Shown: in pieces, positions 21,789-34,387 of the stretch
Position numbering within the stretch: the first letter of the stretch is position 1
Layout of the letters: the number at the start of each line of letters is the position of its first letter
Source of the DNA: Saccharothrix sp. S26
GTDB taxonomy: Bacteria; Actinomycetota; Actinomycetes; Mycobacteriales; Pseudonocardiaceae
DNA length: 64,000 nucleotides
Assembly (NCBI RefSeq): GCF_021390395.1
Contig: NZ_JAJUWT010000011.1
Coordinates: 124,001 to 188,000 of the forward strand
Reading direction: 5' to 3'
The notes under the pieces: generated by a model
Database searches by the model: none
Seen by the model: only the letters and a program-made list of their open reading frames with translations
What the model was told of the DNA's origin: nothing
Position numbers and translations under genes: made by a program

Positions 21789-21877
21789 CGAGGACCACGT
21801 CCGGTGACCGTGTTGAGGCGAGGATCACCCGCCCGGCGGGTGCCCGCCCCCGTTCCGCACCAACGGGTTCTCCTGGA

Positions 21878-22492
21878 ATGCTGGGAGATGTGTCCGCCGC
21901 CGATACGGAGGGTGAGATCAACGCTCCGGTAGCAGTTCCCCGTCTGGTGTTGTGCGCCGTCGACGAACCGCTGGCCCGCGCCTGGCTCGCGGTGGCCGAC
22001 GGCCGGACCGGCGTCGAGGTGCACCGGGGCTCGGTGCTCGACATCGTCGCCGAGGCCGTGGTGAGCCCCGCGAACTCCTCCGGCTGGATGCGCGGGGGGA
22101 TCGACGCGGTCTACGCGCGCGCGTTCCCGCTGGTGGAGGGCAACGTGCGCAGTGCCGTGCTCGGGTTGCACGGCGGCGAGCTGCCCGTGGGCGAGGCGCT
22201 GGTGGTGCCGACCGGCGAACCCGAGCCGGAGTGGCTGATCAGCGCGCCGACCATGCGGCAGCCCGGTGAGCTGCTGCCCCAGGACACCGTGCACCCGTAC
22301 CTGGCCGCGCGCGCCGTGCTGCGGTTGTGGTCGGGCGGCAGGCTCGACGACGGCCGCCCGCTGCGCGAGGTGGTGCGCACGATCGCCATGCCCGGCCTCG
22401 GCACGGGTGTCGGCGGCGTCGCGCCCGCCACGTGCGCCCGGCAGGTCGCGGCGGCGTGGGACGAGGTGTTCAGCCCGCTGCCCAGCAGGTGA
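21878..22492 (+). CDS. Macro-domain protein
   Basis: 204 residues. After a short N-terminal tail the chain reads VEVHRGSVLDIVAEAVVSPANSSGWMRGGIDAVYARAF, a macro-domain opening (the region that binds ADP-ribose, with the N-S-x-G-x-x-x-G-G pattern). GEALVVPTGEPEPEWLISAPTM and IAMPGLGTGVGGVAPATCARQVAAAWDEV follow. Macro domains bind or hydrolyse ADP-ribose conjugates and related metabolites. It is unrelated in detail to the DarG macro domain 1.9 kb downstream. The start is uncertain: ATG 21878 or GTG 21890, neither with a good ribosome site. Confidence 0.75.
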   Translation: MLGDVSAADTEGEINAPVAVPRLVLCAVDEPLARAWLAVADGRTGVEVHRGSVLDIVAEAVVSPANSSGWMRGGIDAVYARAFPLVEGNVRSAVLGLHGGELPVGEALVVPTGEPEPEWLISAPTMRQPGELLPQDTVHPYLAARAVLRLWSGGRLDDGRPLREVVRTIAMPGLGTGVGGVAPATCARQVAAAWDEVFSPLPSR

Positions 22493-22495
22493 CGG

Positions 22496-22538
22496 TTGTG
22501 CACAACCTGTGGACAGCCTGGCTGGGGCCTGTGGACAA
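22496..22538. promoter_or_regulatory. Cluster of DnaA-box-like 9-mers in a convergent intergenic gap
   Basis: TTGTGCACAA (22496-22505), TGTGGACAG (22508-22516) and TGTGGACAA (22530-22538, exact match to the reverse complement of the actinobacterial DnaA box TTGTCCACA) lie between two converging genes. Binding is inferred from consensus only. Confidence 0.5.
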
Positions 22539-23021
22539 CTAGCGCGGGGCGACCCAACGCTCCAGGTCCAGCTCGTCGGTGATGGGGATGCCGTAGCCGC
22601 CCACGCTGGGGATCTCCGGCTTGAGCCGGCGGGCCTCGCGCACCGCGTCGGGGCGCAGGGCCGCGAGCCGGAAGCCGCGCCGCTGGTAGAACCGCAGGGC
22701 GTCGAGGTTGTCGTTGGTCGTGGTGAGCCGGACCCGGGAGCAGCCGAGCTGGCGGGCCCGGTGCACGGCGGCGTCGACCAGCGAGCTGCCGACACCCCTG
22801 CCTCTTCGCAACGCGTCGATGGTGACGATCTCCAAGTGGCCGTCGACGGCGGCGTAGGTGAGCAGCCCCACCACGGTGTCCTGCTGTTCGACCAGGAACC
22901 CGGGCAGGCTCGCGGGGAAGAACACCTGGCCGTGGGCGACGGCGGTGTGCGCGCCCCACAGCTCCAGCACCAGCCTGCCGACGACGATCCGGTCGGCTTC
23001 CTCGATCGCGCGTACGAGCAT
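22539..23021 (-). CDS. GNAT family N-acetyltransferase
   Basis: 160 residues with the acetyl-CoA-binding motif A TIDALRRGRGVGSSLVDAAVHRA (Q/RxxGxG/A as RGRGVGS) near residue 70, then LTTTNDNLDALRFYQRRGF, the typical motif B. It acetylates an unknown amine. ATG 23021 is used here; an in-frame ATG at 23063 would add 14 residues, and a promoter-like sequence lies directly before it, so both remain possible. It is divergent from the DevR-like regulator, with overlapping promoter space. Confidence 0.85.
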   Translation of the reverse strand: MLVRAIEEADRIVVGRLVLELWGAHTAVAHGQVFFPASLPGFLVEQQDTVVGLLTYAAVDGHLEIVTIDALRRGRGVGSSLVDAAVHRARQLGCSRVRLTTTNDNLDALRFYQRRGFRLAALRPDAVREARRLKPEIPSVGGYGIPITDELDLERWVAPR

Positions 23022-23069
23022 TCCTGCACTGTCTTGGCGGGCGGGCGCGGTGGGTACCGGCATTCGACC

Positions 23070-23075
23070 TATGGT
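23070..23075 (+). promoter_or_regulatory. -10 element for leaderless devR-like transcript
   Basis: TATGGT lies 6 nt before the GTG at 23082. The surrounding ACCTATGGT also reads as a possible -10 toward the GNAT gene on the other strand. Confidence 0.45.
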
Positions 23076-23081
23076 TGGTTC

Positions 23082-23711
23082 GTGCCGGTGCGAGTGTTGC
23101 TCGTAGACGACCACGAGGTGGTGCGCAGGGGGCTGCGCGAGTTGCTGGAGGACGAGGACGGCATCGCGGTGGTCGCCGAGGCGGGCGGGGTGGACGAGGC
23201 CCTGGTCCGGGCCGCGGCGACCCGGCCGGACGTGGCCGTGGTGGACGTGCGGCTGCCCGACGGCGGCGGGGTCGAGCTGTGCCGTCGGCTGCGCGCGGCG
23301 GCGGACGGCCCGAGGTGCCTGGTGCTGACCGCGTTCGACGACGAGGAGGCGCTGGTCGGCGCGATCATGGCGGGCGCGTCGGGCTACCTGCTCAAGCAGG
23401 TGCGCGGGCAGGACCTGGTGACGGCGGTGCGGGAGGTGGCGGCCGGCCGGTCGTTGCTGGACCCGCAGACCACGGCCCGCGTGCTGGACCGGATGCGCCG
23501 CCCGCCCGAGGTGGACGTGCTGGACGCGTTGACCGAGCAGGAGCGGCGAGTGCTGGACCTGATCGGGGAGGGCCTGACGAACCGGCAGATCGCCGAACGG
23601 CTGTTCCTGGCGGAGAAGACGGTGAAGAACTACGTCACCGCGGTGCTGTCGAAGCTGGGCATGGAACGCCGCACCCAAGCCGCCGCCTGGGTGGCCCGCC
23701 GCTCACGCTAG
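23082..23711 (+). CDS. DevR/DosR-type response regulator (NarL/FixJ family)
   Basis: 209 residues. The receiver domain has D10 (LLVDDHEVVRRGL), phospho-acceptor D55 in VVDVRLPDGGGVELC, T83 and K105 (GYLLKQ). The C-terminal LuxR-type helix-turn-helix reads EGLTNRQIAERLFLAEKTVKNYV and then LGMERRTQAA. Compared from memory with M. tuberculosis DosR, the match is strong throughout, including the uncommon KTVKNYV and GMERRTQAA. DosR answers hypoxia, NO and CO. Its partner kinase (25413-26531) faces it from the other side of the DarTG remnant; their 3' ends once overlapped. A DosR-like operator lies upstream of cydA. Confidence 0.85.
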   Translation: MPVRVLLVDDHEVVRRGLRELLEDEDGIAVVAEAGGVDEALVRAAATRPDVAVVDVRLPDGGGVELCRRLRAAADGPRCLVLTAFDDEEALVGAIMAGASGYLLKQVRGQDLVTAVREVAAGRSLLDPQTTARVLDRMRRPPEVDVLDALTEQERRVLDLIGEGLTNRQIAERLFLAEKTVKNYVTAVLSKLGMERRTQAAAWVARRSR

Positions 23712-23713
23712 GG
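23698..23713 (+). repeat. Left copy of 16-bp direct repeat bounding the DarTG islet
   Basis: GCCGCTCACGCTAGGG, identical to 25408-25423. It carries the stop codon of the response-regulator gene. Confidence 0.8.
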
Positions 23714-23915
23714 TCCGTGTCCGGACCTGGCTGCCCCATGGTGGCGTCTGGCATGAACGCCACCAACGGCGCGCCCGATCTCCCTTTCCCGGTGATCGGC
23801 GCCGGTTCATCATACCTGGCGGCACCTGCCGTCTCGGAGCGTCGCCGGGTGTGATGACGGCTGTGCAGAAGTGACCCAAGGTCCGGGAACAGACTCCGAG
23901 GAGGAGGGCTCGAGC

Positions 23916-24356
23916 ATGGCGGACCGATTGAGGTTCATCAGGGCTTCAGGGTTCGCCGCAGTCGGAGACAGTTACCCCGACAAGGACATGGCGAGGAGTT
24001 GGTCGGTTTGGCACCTGACGCATTCCGCGAACCTGTCTGATATCCGCGGTTCTGGCGCACTCGTCGCGGGAGCGAAACCCCGTGTGAGCATCGCGTTGCG
24101 CAGTGTCAATTCCCGTCGACCTTACATTCGAGTTCAGCCTGATCGCGCCTATCCGGTCGGCAAGGTGGTCTACCCCTGAAGACCCGCACCGTCGGAGTAG
24201 ACGGGCCGCCGAGTTCCTCGTACTGGACCGGATGCCACTCGAACTGGTGTCACACGTCGTGACCAAAACCATCGAGACAATGACCCATGTGCGCTCGATC
24301 CTGCCGTATACTGACGCGAGGAGCTACCTCGTCGAGCCGGGCTTCTACTACTATGA
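23916..24356 (+). pseudogene. darT: darT remnant (DNA ADP-ribosyltransferase toxin, DUF4433), internally deleted and frameshifted
   Basis: ATG 23916 follows a strong GGAGGAGGG site. The first frame encodes about 87 residues, with VWHLTHSANLSDIRGSGALV, the NAD-binding His segment that opens DarT proteins, and ALRSVNSRRP, then stops at 24177-24179. From about 24181 another frame encodes RRSRRAAEFLVLDRMPLELV, the DarT segment holding the catalytic Glu (xAEFLV), then HVRSIL and a final FYYY. Together only about 145 residues remain of the usual roughly 210; the middle is missing and the two parts are out of frame. The toxin should be dead. The original gene would have overlapped the DarG start. 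Confidence 0.75.
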
Positions 24357-25367
24357 GGGTGGCCGTGATCATAGAACAGAAGGGCGATCTGCTGGCCGCC
24401 GACGTAGACGCGCTGGTAAACACCGTGAACTGCGTAGGCGTCATGGGCAAGGGACTGGCCCTGCAGTTCAAGAATAGGTACCCCGAGAACTTCGAGGCGT
24501 ACGCGCGCGCGTGCAAGCGCGGAGAGGTCGATCTCGGCCGGATGTTCGTGGTAGAACTCCACTCACTGGCCGGCCCTCGGTACATCATCAACTTTCCCAC
24601 AAAAGGGCACTGGAAATCGAATTCGCGCCTGGAGGACATCGAACGCGGACTCGAAGACCTGGTAGAAGTGCTCGGCAACCTGGACATCAAGTCGATAGCC
24701 ATCCCCCCGCTGGGTTCCGGGAATGGCGGCCTCGATTGGGCACAGGTCGAACCGATCATACGTTCGACCCTGCGGGACCTGTCGGACGTCGACGTGCACC
24801 TCTATCCACCCAGTACCGAGCCAAGGAACCTTGCACCGAAGCCTCTTCGGATGACCTGAAGCAGGGCGGCACTGATCCAGCTCATCGAGCGCTACGCCGG
24901 AGCACGGCAGTCCGTCGAACCTTGGGAATCATTTACCGGCGCGTCACACCTCGAGATCCAGAGGTTGATGTGCTTCGCCCAAGTGCTTGTTCCCCAGTTG
25001 AACCTGAAGTTCGAGCAGGGCCGGTACGGCCCTTATAGCGAGCGGACCCGCCATTTGATCCAGGAAATGGAGGGAACTTTTTTTCGCGGGTTCGGCGACG
25101 GTACGTCCGCAGTCCTCGACCTCACTCCTGTCGAACCGACCGACCTAGGCGCTCGCACGGCTGCGCGCTACGTCGTCGAGTCGTCTCCGGCCACTGACGT
25201 AGTCGGGCAGATCGTCGGGCCTGTGATGTGCGACTGATGCGGCAACCGCTTGGGTGTTCGTCCAGGAGTGGACTCCGCGCAAACGCAGGTTGTTCACCCG
25301 CGAGCATGTCGAGAGCGCTTGGAGCAAGCTGCGATCCGTCGGACTGGTCGAGAGGGCCTCGGTGTAG
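24353..25367 (+). pseudogene. darG: darG remnant (macro-domain antitoxin) with in-frame stop and frameshift
   Basis: ATG 24353 starts a typical DarG macro domain: GDLLAADVDALVNTVNCVGVMGKGLALQFK, ENFEAYARACKRGEVDLG, IINFPTKGHWKSNSRLEDIERG and IPPLGSGNGGLDW. The frame ends at TGA 24857-24859, but the same frame continues open from 24860 to 25237 with the DarG C-terminal domain (AALIQLIERYAG, LEIQRLMCFAQ, LKFEQGRYGPYSERTRHLI). A second lesion near 25228-25236 moves the tail (WTPRKRRLFTREHVESAWSKL) to another frame, ending TAG 25365-25367. DarG normally removes ADP-ribose from DNA and binds DarT. A truncated macro-only protein of 168 residues could still be made. Confidence 0.8.
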
Positions 25368-25412
25368 TCGCAATTCGCTTTTGCTCGCGCAAGGCACATC
25401 AACGGCTGCCGC

Positions 25413-29613
<4,201 letters not shown>

Positions 29614-29617
<4 letters not shown>

Positions 29618-30630
29618 CGGGTCGACCCGGTGGGCACGTGGACGTCCGGGATGTGCCGGGTGCCGATCCGCTTGCGGAACACCCAGTACGTCCACCCCTG
29701 GTAGACGAGCACGGCGGGGGTGCCGAACGCGGCCACCCAGGTCATCACGGTCAGCGTGTAAGGGCTCGACGCCGCGCCCGCCACGGTCAGCGACCACGCC
29801 GGGTCCAACGTGGACGGCAGCACGTTCGGGTACAGCGCGCCGAACAGGGCCGCCACCGTCGCCGCCACCGTGAGGCCCATCAACGCGAACGCCTGCCCCT
29901 CGCGCCGCAGCACGAGCCGCGCGTACGCGCCGAAAGCGGCCAGCGCCACCACGATCGACGCGCCCCACGTCCACACCGAACCGAACCGCAGCTGCACGAC
30001 CAGCAGCAGCACCGGCAGCGGCAGCAGCGCGAACGGCGCGACCTTCAGCGCCAACGCACGCGCCCGTTCCCGCACCTCGCCCTCGGTCTTCAACGACAGG
30101 AACACCGCGCCGTGCACCAGCGCGTACCCGGCCACGGCGACCGCGCCGAGCAGCGTCTCCAGCCGGATCGCCGCGAACGGCGAGCCGACCCGGTCGCCCG
30201 CGGCGTCCAGCGGCAACCCGAACACGGTCGCCGACAGCAGCAGCCCGACCCCGAGCGCGGCCACCCACGACCCGCTGACGATCACGGTGTCCCACACCCG
30301 CCGCCACCGCGCCGAGTCGACCTTGCCCCGGTACTCGAACGCCACCCCGCGCCCGATCAGCGCCAGCAGGAACAGCACCAGCGGCAGGTACACCGCGCTC
30401 AGCAGCGAGGCGTACCAGTCGGGGAACGCGGCGAACGTGGCGCCGGCCGCGACCAGCAGCCACACCTCGTTGCCGTCCCAGACGGGGCCGATCGTGTTGA
30501 TCAGCACGCGGCGTTCGCGCTCCGACCGCCCGAGCACGGGCAGCAGCATCCCGACGCCGAAGTCGAAGCCCTCCAGGAACAGGTAGCCCAGCCACAGCAG
30601 GGCGATCACGCAGAACCAGAGCGTCTCCAC
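29614..30630 (-). CDS. cydB: Cytochrome bd oxidase subunit II
   Basis: 338 residues with eight or nine membrane helices, beginning METLWFCVIALLWLGYLFLEGFDFGVGMLLP, the classical CydB opening with the conserved GFDFG. NTIGPVWDGNEVWLL and the following AFPDWYA are further family hallmarks. It is the second subunit of the quinol oxidase that keeps respiration going at low oxygen. Twelve nt separate it from the cydA stop, and it overlaps cydDC by four bases, giving a cydA-cydB-cydDC-kinase operon. Confidence 0.95.
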
Positions 30631-30642
30631 GGCCCGTCCCTC

Positions 30643-32118
30643 TCAGTACGCGAACGACAGGACGTCGTCACGCTCGTCGGCGTCGTCATCGGGTTTCCGG
30701 GCCGGCAGCACGCCCGCGACCCCCGCGCGGACGTACCGCCGGACCAGGAACACCTCGACGCCGGCCAGCACCCCGTAGACCAGCGTCAAGGCGATCAGCG
30801 ACGTCAACACCTCCCCCGGTGTCGACGATGACACGGCACGCGCGGTGAACATCCACACCCCGTCCACCCCGCTCGGGTTCGGCACCACCACGAACGGCTG
30901 CCGACCCATCTCGGTGAAGATCCAGCCGAAGCTGTTGGCCAGGAACGGCGTCGCGACGCTGCCCAGCGCGAGCCACCGGAACCACTGCCCGCGCGGCACC
31001 CGGCCGCCGCGCGTGAGCCACAGGATCAGCAGCCCCGCGCCGACCGAGATCGCGCCGAAGCCGATCATCAGCCGGAAGCCCCAGTAGGTGACCGGCAGGT
31101 TCGGCACGTAGTCGATCGGCTTGCCCGACAGCTCGCCCAGCTTCGGGTCGACCGGGTAGTTGGTGCCGTACTTCTCCTGGTACATCGGCACCAGGTCCTC
31201 GATGCCCTTCACCTCGGTGGTGAAGTCGTTGTGCGCCAGGAACGACAGCAGCGCGGGCACGGTGATGCTCTTGACGTTCTCGCAGTCGGGCCGCGACACG
31301 TCGCCGATCGCGAACACCGAGAACGCGGCGGGCTGCTCGGTGTGGCACAGCGCCTCGGCCGCCGCCATCTTCATCGGCTGCTGCTCGAACATCAGCTTGC
31401 CCTGCACGTCACCGGTGATGGCGAGCCCGGTGAACGCCACCACGCCCACCCAGGCGCCGACCTTCACCGACGCCCGCCACACCGGCCCCTCGTCGCCGCG
31501 CCGCCACAGGTGCCACGCCCCGATGCCCACCAGGAACGCCCCGGCGACGGCGAACGCGCCGAAGATCGTGTGCGGGAACGCGGCCAGCGTGGTGTTGTTG
31601 CCCAGCACCGCCCAGATCGAGTTCAGCCGGGGCCGCCCGTCGACCATCTCCACGCCCACCGGGTGCTGCATCCACGAGTTCGCGGCCAGGATGAAGTACG
31701 CCGACGCGATCGTGGCCAGCGAGAACGCCCAGACGCAGGCGAGGTGGGCCTTCTTCGGCAGCCGGTCCCAGCCGAAGATCCACAGCCCGAGGAACGTGGA
31801 CTCGACGAAGAACGCGACCAAGCCCTCCATGGCCAGCGGCGCGCCGAACACGTCGCCGACGAACCGCGAGTAGGCGCTCCAGGTCATGCCGAACTGGAAC
31901 TCCTGCACGATGCCGGTCACCACGCCCATGGCGAAGTTGATCAGCAGCAGCTTGCCCCAGAACTTGGTCATCGCCAGGTACTTGCGGTTGCCCGTGCGCA
32001 CCCACGCGGTCTGCATCCCCGCCACCAGCAGGGAGAGCCCGATGGTCAGCGGCACCATCAGGAAGTGGTAGACGGTGGTGATGCCGAACTGCCACCGTGC
32101 CAGGTCTAGGACGTCCAC
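30643..32118 (-). CDS. cydA: Cytochrome bd oxidase subunit I
   Basis: 491 residues: WQFGITTVYHFLMVPLTIG, with H18 as heme b595 ligand; MEGLVAFFVESTFLGLWIFGW; SWMQHPVG; FPHTIFGAFAVAGAF; the Q-loop start QQPMKMAAAEA; and GWIFTEMGRQPF, with the Met ligand region (usual GRQPW here GRQPF). The short Q loop groups it with CydA of Gram-positive type. It oxidises menaquinol and reduces O2 with high affinity. A DosR-like operator lies about 57 nt upstream of the ATG at 32118, suggesting hypoxia control by the nearby DevR/DevS-like pair. Confidence 0.95.
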   Translation of the reverse strand: MDVLDLARWQFGITTVYHFLMVPLTIGLSLLVAGMQTAWVRTGNRKYLAMTKFWGKLLLINFAMGVVTGIVQEFQFGMTWSAYSRFVGDVFGAPLAMEGLVAFFVESTFLGLWIFGWDRLPKKAHLACVWAFSLATIASAYFILAANSWMQHPVGVEMVDGRPRLNSIWAVLGNNTTLAAFPHTIFGAFAVAGAFLVGIGAWHLWRRGDEGPVWRASVKVGAWVGVVAFTGLAITGDVQGKLMFEQQPMKMAAAEALCHTEQPAAFSVFAIGDVSRPDCENVKSITVPALLSFLAHNDFTTEVKGIEDLVPMYQEKYGTNYPVDPKLGELSGKPIDYVPNLPVTYWGFRLMIGFGAISVGAGLLILWLTRGGRVPRGQWFRWLALGSVATPFLANSFGWIFTEMGRQPFVVVPNPSGVDGVWMFTARAVSSSTPGEVLTSLIALTLVYGVLAGVEVFLVRRYVRAGVAGVLPARKPDDDADERDDVLSFAY

Positions 32119-32174
32119 GGATCGACCGTAGGTCCGGCGGTGGGGGGAGCTTCAGGTCCGAGGGTCCCCCCGGA

Positions 32175-32194
32175 CCCGGGACCAAGGTCCCGAA
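32175..32194. promoter_or_regulatory. DosR/DevR-like operator upstream of cydA
   Basis: The 20-bp site reads CCCGGGACCA followed by AGGTCCCGAA. Against the remembered mycobacterial DosR consensus TTSGGGACTWWAGTCCCSAA, 16 of 20 positions agree, including both GGGAC/GTCCC cores. It is a near-perfect palindrome 57 nt before cydA and about 76 nt before the divergent small exported protein gene. Confidence 0.6.
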
Positions 32195-32269
32195 CCCCTC
32201 TCCGCACGGCCGTTGAGCAGGAAGGACACCGACCGCTAACGTCGAGGCCCCCTGTTGTTGGAGGAGCCC

Positions 32270-32608
32270 ATGAGACGAACTTCCCTCGGCCTGGCGGCGT
32301 TATTCTCGGCCGCCGCGGCGGCCCTTTCCCCGACCCCGTCGGCGAGCGCGGTGACGCAGGTCGACGTGCTCTGCGAGAGCGGGGCATCGAGGTACATCTG
32401 CTCCGTGTACGACGACGCCCAGGCGTCCTCGACCGTCCGGTGGTACATCAACGGCGTCTACTCGTCGTCCCTGGACAACCGCAGGTTCACCGGGCAGCGG
32501 ACCTGCGCGGCCGGTCGGTACCTCGACGTCCAGGTCGTGGTCTCCGACGCCACCGGCTCGGTGACCGGCTCCGGCGGTGTGATCTGCAACGCGGGCCCGT
32601 GGCCGTGA
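32270..32608 (+). CDS. Small exported protein, unknown function
   Basis: 112 residues with a clear signal peptide: MRRTSLGLAALFSAAAAALSPTPSASAV, cleavage likely after ASA near residue 27. The mature part is about 85 residues, beta-rich (STVRWYINGVYSSSLDNRRF, YLDVQVVVSDATGSVTGSGG), with four Cys (VLCES, YICSV, RTCAA, VICNA), probably two disulfides. ATG 32270 follows GGAGGAG. The composition resembles a small immunoglobulin-like or inhibitor fold, but I do not recognise the family. It is divergent from cydA and may share the DosR-like operator. Confidence 0.7.
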   Translation: MRRTSLGLAALFSAAAAALSPTPSASAVTQVDVLCESGASRYICSVYDDAQASSTVRWYINGVYSSSLDNRRFTGQRTCAAGRYLDVQVVVSDATGSVTGSGGVICNAGPWP

Positions 32609-32654
32609 TGGTCGCCGTCACACCCCTCCGGCCCGCTCGACGGGTTACGATGAG

Positions 32655-32810
32655 CGACGCCAGAGGGGAGTAGTTCCCCCGGGTCACCACGACCGGGGCG
32701 AGGAGATCGACACACTGATCCGCCTGCGCGCGGATCCGGTCCCTCACCCGTTCCTCGTCGAGGAGCGGGCGAACGAGACCTCCGGCCGGGCAGTGCACCA
32801 CGCCCGGTCG
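32655..32810 (+). ncRNA. yybP-ykoY (Mn2+) riboswitch
   Basis: The leader before the UPF0016 transporter contains the hallmark GGGGAGTAG at 32665-32673 and, about 100 nt later, the second conserved segment CGAGACCTCCGGCCGGGC (32774-32791), followed by GCCC able to close the helix. This two-part pattern is typical of the manganese-sensing yybP-ykoY aptamer, which usually controls Mn exporters. A TACGAT -10-like hexamer lies at 32646-32651. Boundaries are approximate. Confidence 0.75.
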
Positions 32811-32858
32811 GGGTCGTGCTGCCTCCGTCCGGGTTCACATCGGACGTCGGAGGTACCC

Positions 32859-33458
32859 GTGGCACCCGAGCTCATCGCCCTGGCGACTGCTTTCGCGATC
32901 ATCTTCCTGGCCGAGCTGCCGGACAAGACCATGGTCGCCACCCTCGTGCTGACCACCAGGTACCGGGCTTGGCCGGTGTTCGCGGGCGTGACGGCCGCGT
33001 TCGCCATCCAGTGCGTGGTGGCCGCGACGTTCGGCGGCGTGCTGACCCTGCTGCCCGACCGGGTGGTGGCGGCCGTGGTCGCCGTCCTGTTCGGCGTGGG
33101 CTCGTTCCTGCTGCTCAAGGAGGGGTTCTCGCACGACGGCGACGACGCCGACGCCGCGTCCACCGGCCCCGGCCAGGTGACGTTCCGGCGGGCCGCGCTG
33201 ACCTCGTTCGGCGTCCTGTTCGCCGCCGAGTGGGGTGACGCCTCCCAACTGGCCACCGCCGCCCTGTCCGCCCGCTACGCGAGCCCGGTGTTCGTGGGCC
33301 TGGGCGCGTTCCTCGCGCTGGCCACGGTCGCCGCCATCGCGGTCCTGGTGGGCCGCAAGATCGCCACCCGCATCCCGACCCACCTGATCCAGCGGGTGAG
33401 CGGCTTCGTGTTCGCCGCGTTCGCCCTGTTCGCCCTGTGGCAGGCGATCACCGGATGA
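32859..33458 (+). CDS. UPF0016/GDT1-family (MneA-type) Mn2+ exporter
   Basis: 199 residues, six helices in two homologous halves. The two signature motifs are FLAELPDKTMVATL (E-x-G/P-D-K-T) in the first half and FAAEWGDASQLATAAL (E-x-G-D-x-S/T) in the second, with an acidic loop GDDADAAST between. Members export Mn2+ (or Ca2+), and the upstream Mn riboswitch fits induction by excess manganese. GTG 32859 is preceded by GGAGGTA. Inner membrane. Confidence 0.9.
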   Translation: MAPELIALATAFAIIFLAELPDKTMVATLVLTTRYRAWPVFAGVTAAFAIQCVVAATFGGVLTLLPDRVVAAVVAVLFGVGSFLLLKEGFSHDGDDADAASTGPGQVTFRRAALTSFGVLFAAEWGDASQLATAALSARYASPVFVGLGAFLALATVAAIAVLVGRKIATRIPTHLIQRVSGFVFAAFALFALWQAITG

Positions 33459-33488
33459 CCACCGGTCCCTGACCTGCCCCCGCCGCAC

Positions 33489-33692
33489 GTGGGCTTCAGC
33501 CTCGACGCCTGGGCCTACCGGTGGCCCACCGGCACCGAGAAGTGCGAGCTGTCGCGTGGTGTCCCGTTGTTCTACGGCGACTTCGACGAGCATGACATGG
33601 AAATCGCCCAGCGCGCCTACCCGGGCCGGCGCATCGTCCTCACCGAGGAAGGCCACCTCATAGTCCACCCGGGTGAACCCGGGCCCGAATGA
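33489..33692 (+). CDS. Small hypothetical protein
   Basis: 67 residues from GTG 33489: FSLDAWAYRWPTGTEKC, then LFYGDFDEHDMEIAQRAYPGRRIVLTEEGHLIVHPGE. The composition (Tyr, Asp, Glu, Ile spread evenly) looks protein-like rather than a shadow of GC-rich DNA, and no other gene occupies the stretch. There is no good ribosome site. It is convergent with the IclR gene, and its function is not recognised. Confidence 0.4.
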   Translation: MGFSLDAWAYRWPTGTEKCELSRGVPLFYGDFDEHDMEIAQRAYPGRRIVLTEEGHLIVHPGEPGPE

Positions 33693-33716
33693 CCGAGCGG
33701 TCGGCTCGGGAGGCGT

Positions 33717-34384
33717 CAGCGCAACGCTTCGGCGACCTCCTGAGCCGCTCTCACCACCTGGGGACCCACCACGTCGCCGTCCAGCTTCTCCAAGGCCACC
33801 ACGCCCACGCTGGCCCGCAACCCGGGCACGCCCCGCACCGGCGCGGCCACCCCGAACGCGCCCGGTTGCAGCTCGCCCGTCGAGTGGACCCACTGCCGGC
33901 CCTCCGGCGACAGCCCGATGGCCTTGCCCGCCGCACCCCGGTGCACGGGGTGGCGCGACCCGACCCGGTACGCCACGTGGTACGCCGTCCACGACGGCTC
34001 GACCACGGCCACCGCCTGCGCCTCGCTGCCGTCGGCCACGGTCAGGTGCGCGGTCGCGCCCACGGTCTCGGCCAGGGTCCGCAGCGCGGGCTGCGCGGCC
34101 AGGCGGAGCTGCGGCAGCACGTTGGACGCCAGCCGCAGCACCCCGAGCCCGAGCCGCACCTTCGACCCCTCGCGCCGCACCAGCCCGCGCGACTGCAACG
34201 GCACCAGCAGCCGGTACACGGCGGCCCGCGACGCACCGATGGCGGCCGCCAGCTCGCTGATCGACGGCGCCTCCGACTCGGCGTCGGCCACCGCCTGGAG
34301 CAGGGCCAGGCCCCGCTCCAGGGTCAGCGAGCTCTCCTTGGACGCGGGCGCCGGCAGCCTGCCGCGCGGATCGGGTCTGACCAC
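33717..34384 (-). CDS. IclR-family transcriptional regulator of the homogentisate operon
   Basis: 222 residues: an N-terminal winged helix-turn-helix (TLERGLALLQAVADAE, ISELAAAIGASRAAVYRLLVPLQSRGLVRRE) and a C-terminal GAF-like effector domain (GATAHLTVADGSEAQAVAVVEPS, HRGAAGKAIG). IclR regulators commonly control aromatic catabolism. It is the last gene of the run orphan-fahA-iclR, starting 3 nt after the fahA stop, and probably regulates that operon and the divergent hmgA through the spacer at 36424-36492. The usual IclR length is about 250, so this one is slightly short. GTG start. Confidence 0.85.
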
Positions 34385-34387
34385 GCT

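Noticed and set aside
24857-24859. Programmed read-through or selenocysteine at the DarG TGA
   Set aside because: Neighbouring darT is clearly inactivated and a second frameshift lies downstream, so simple decay is the more economical explanation.
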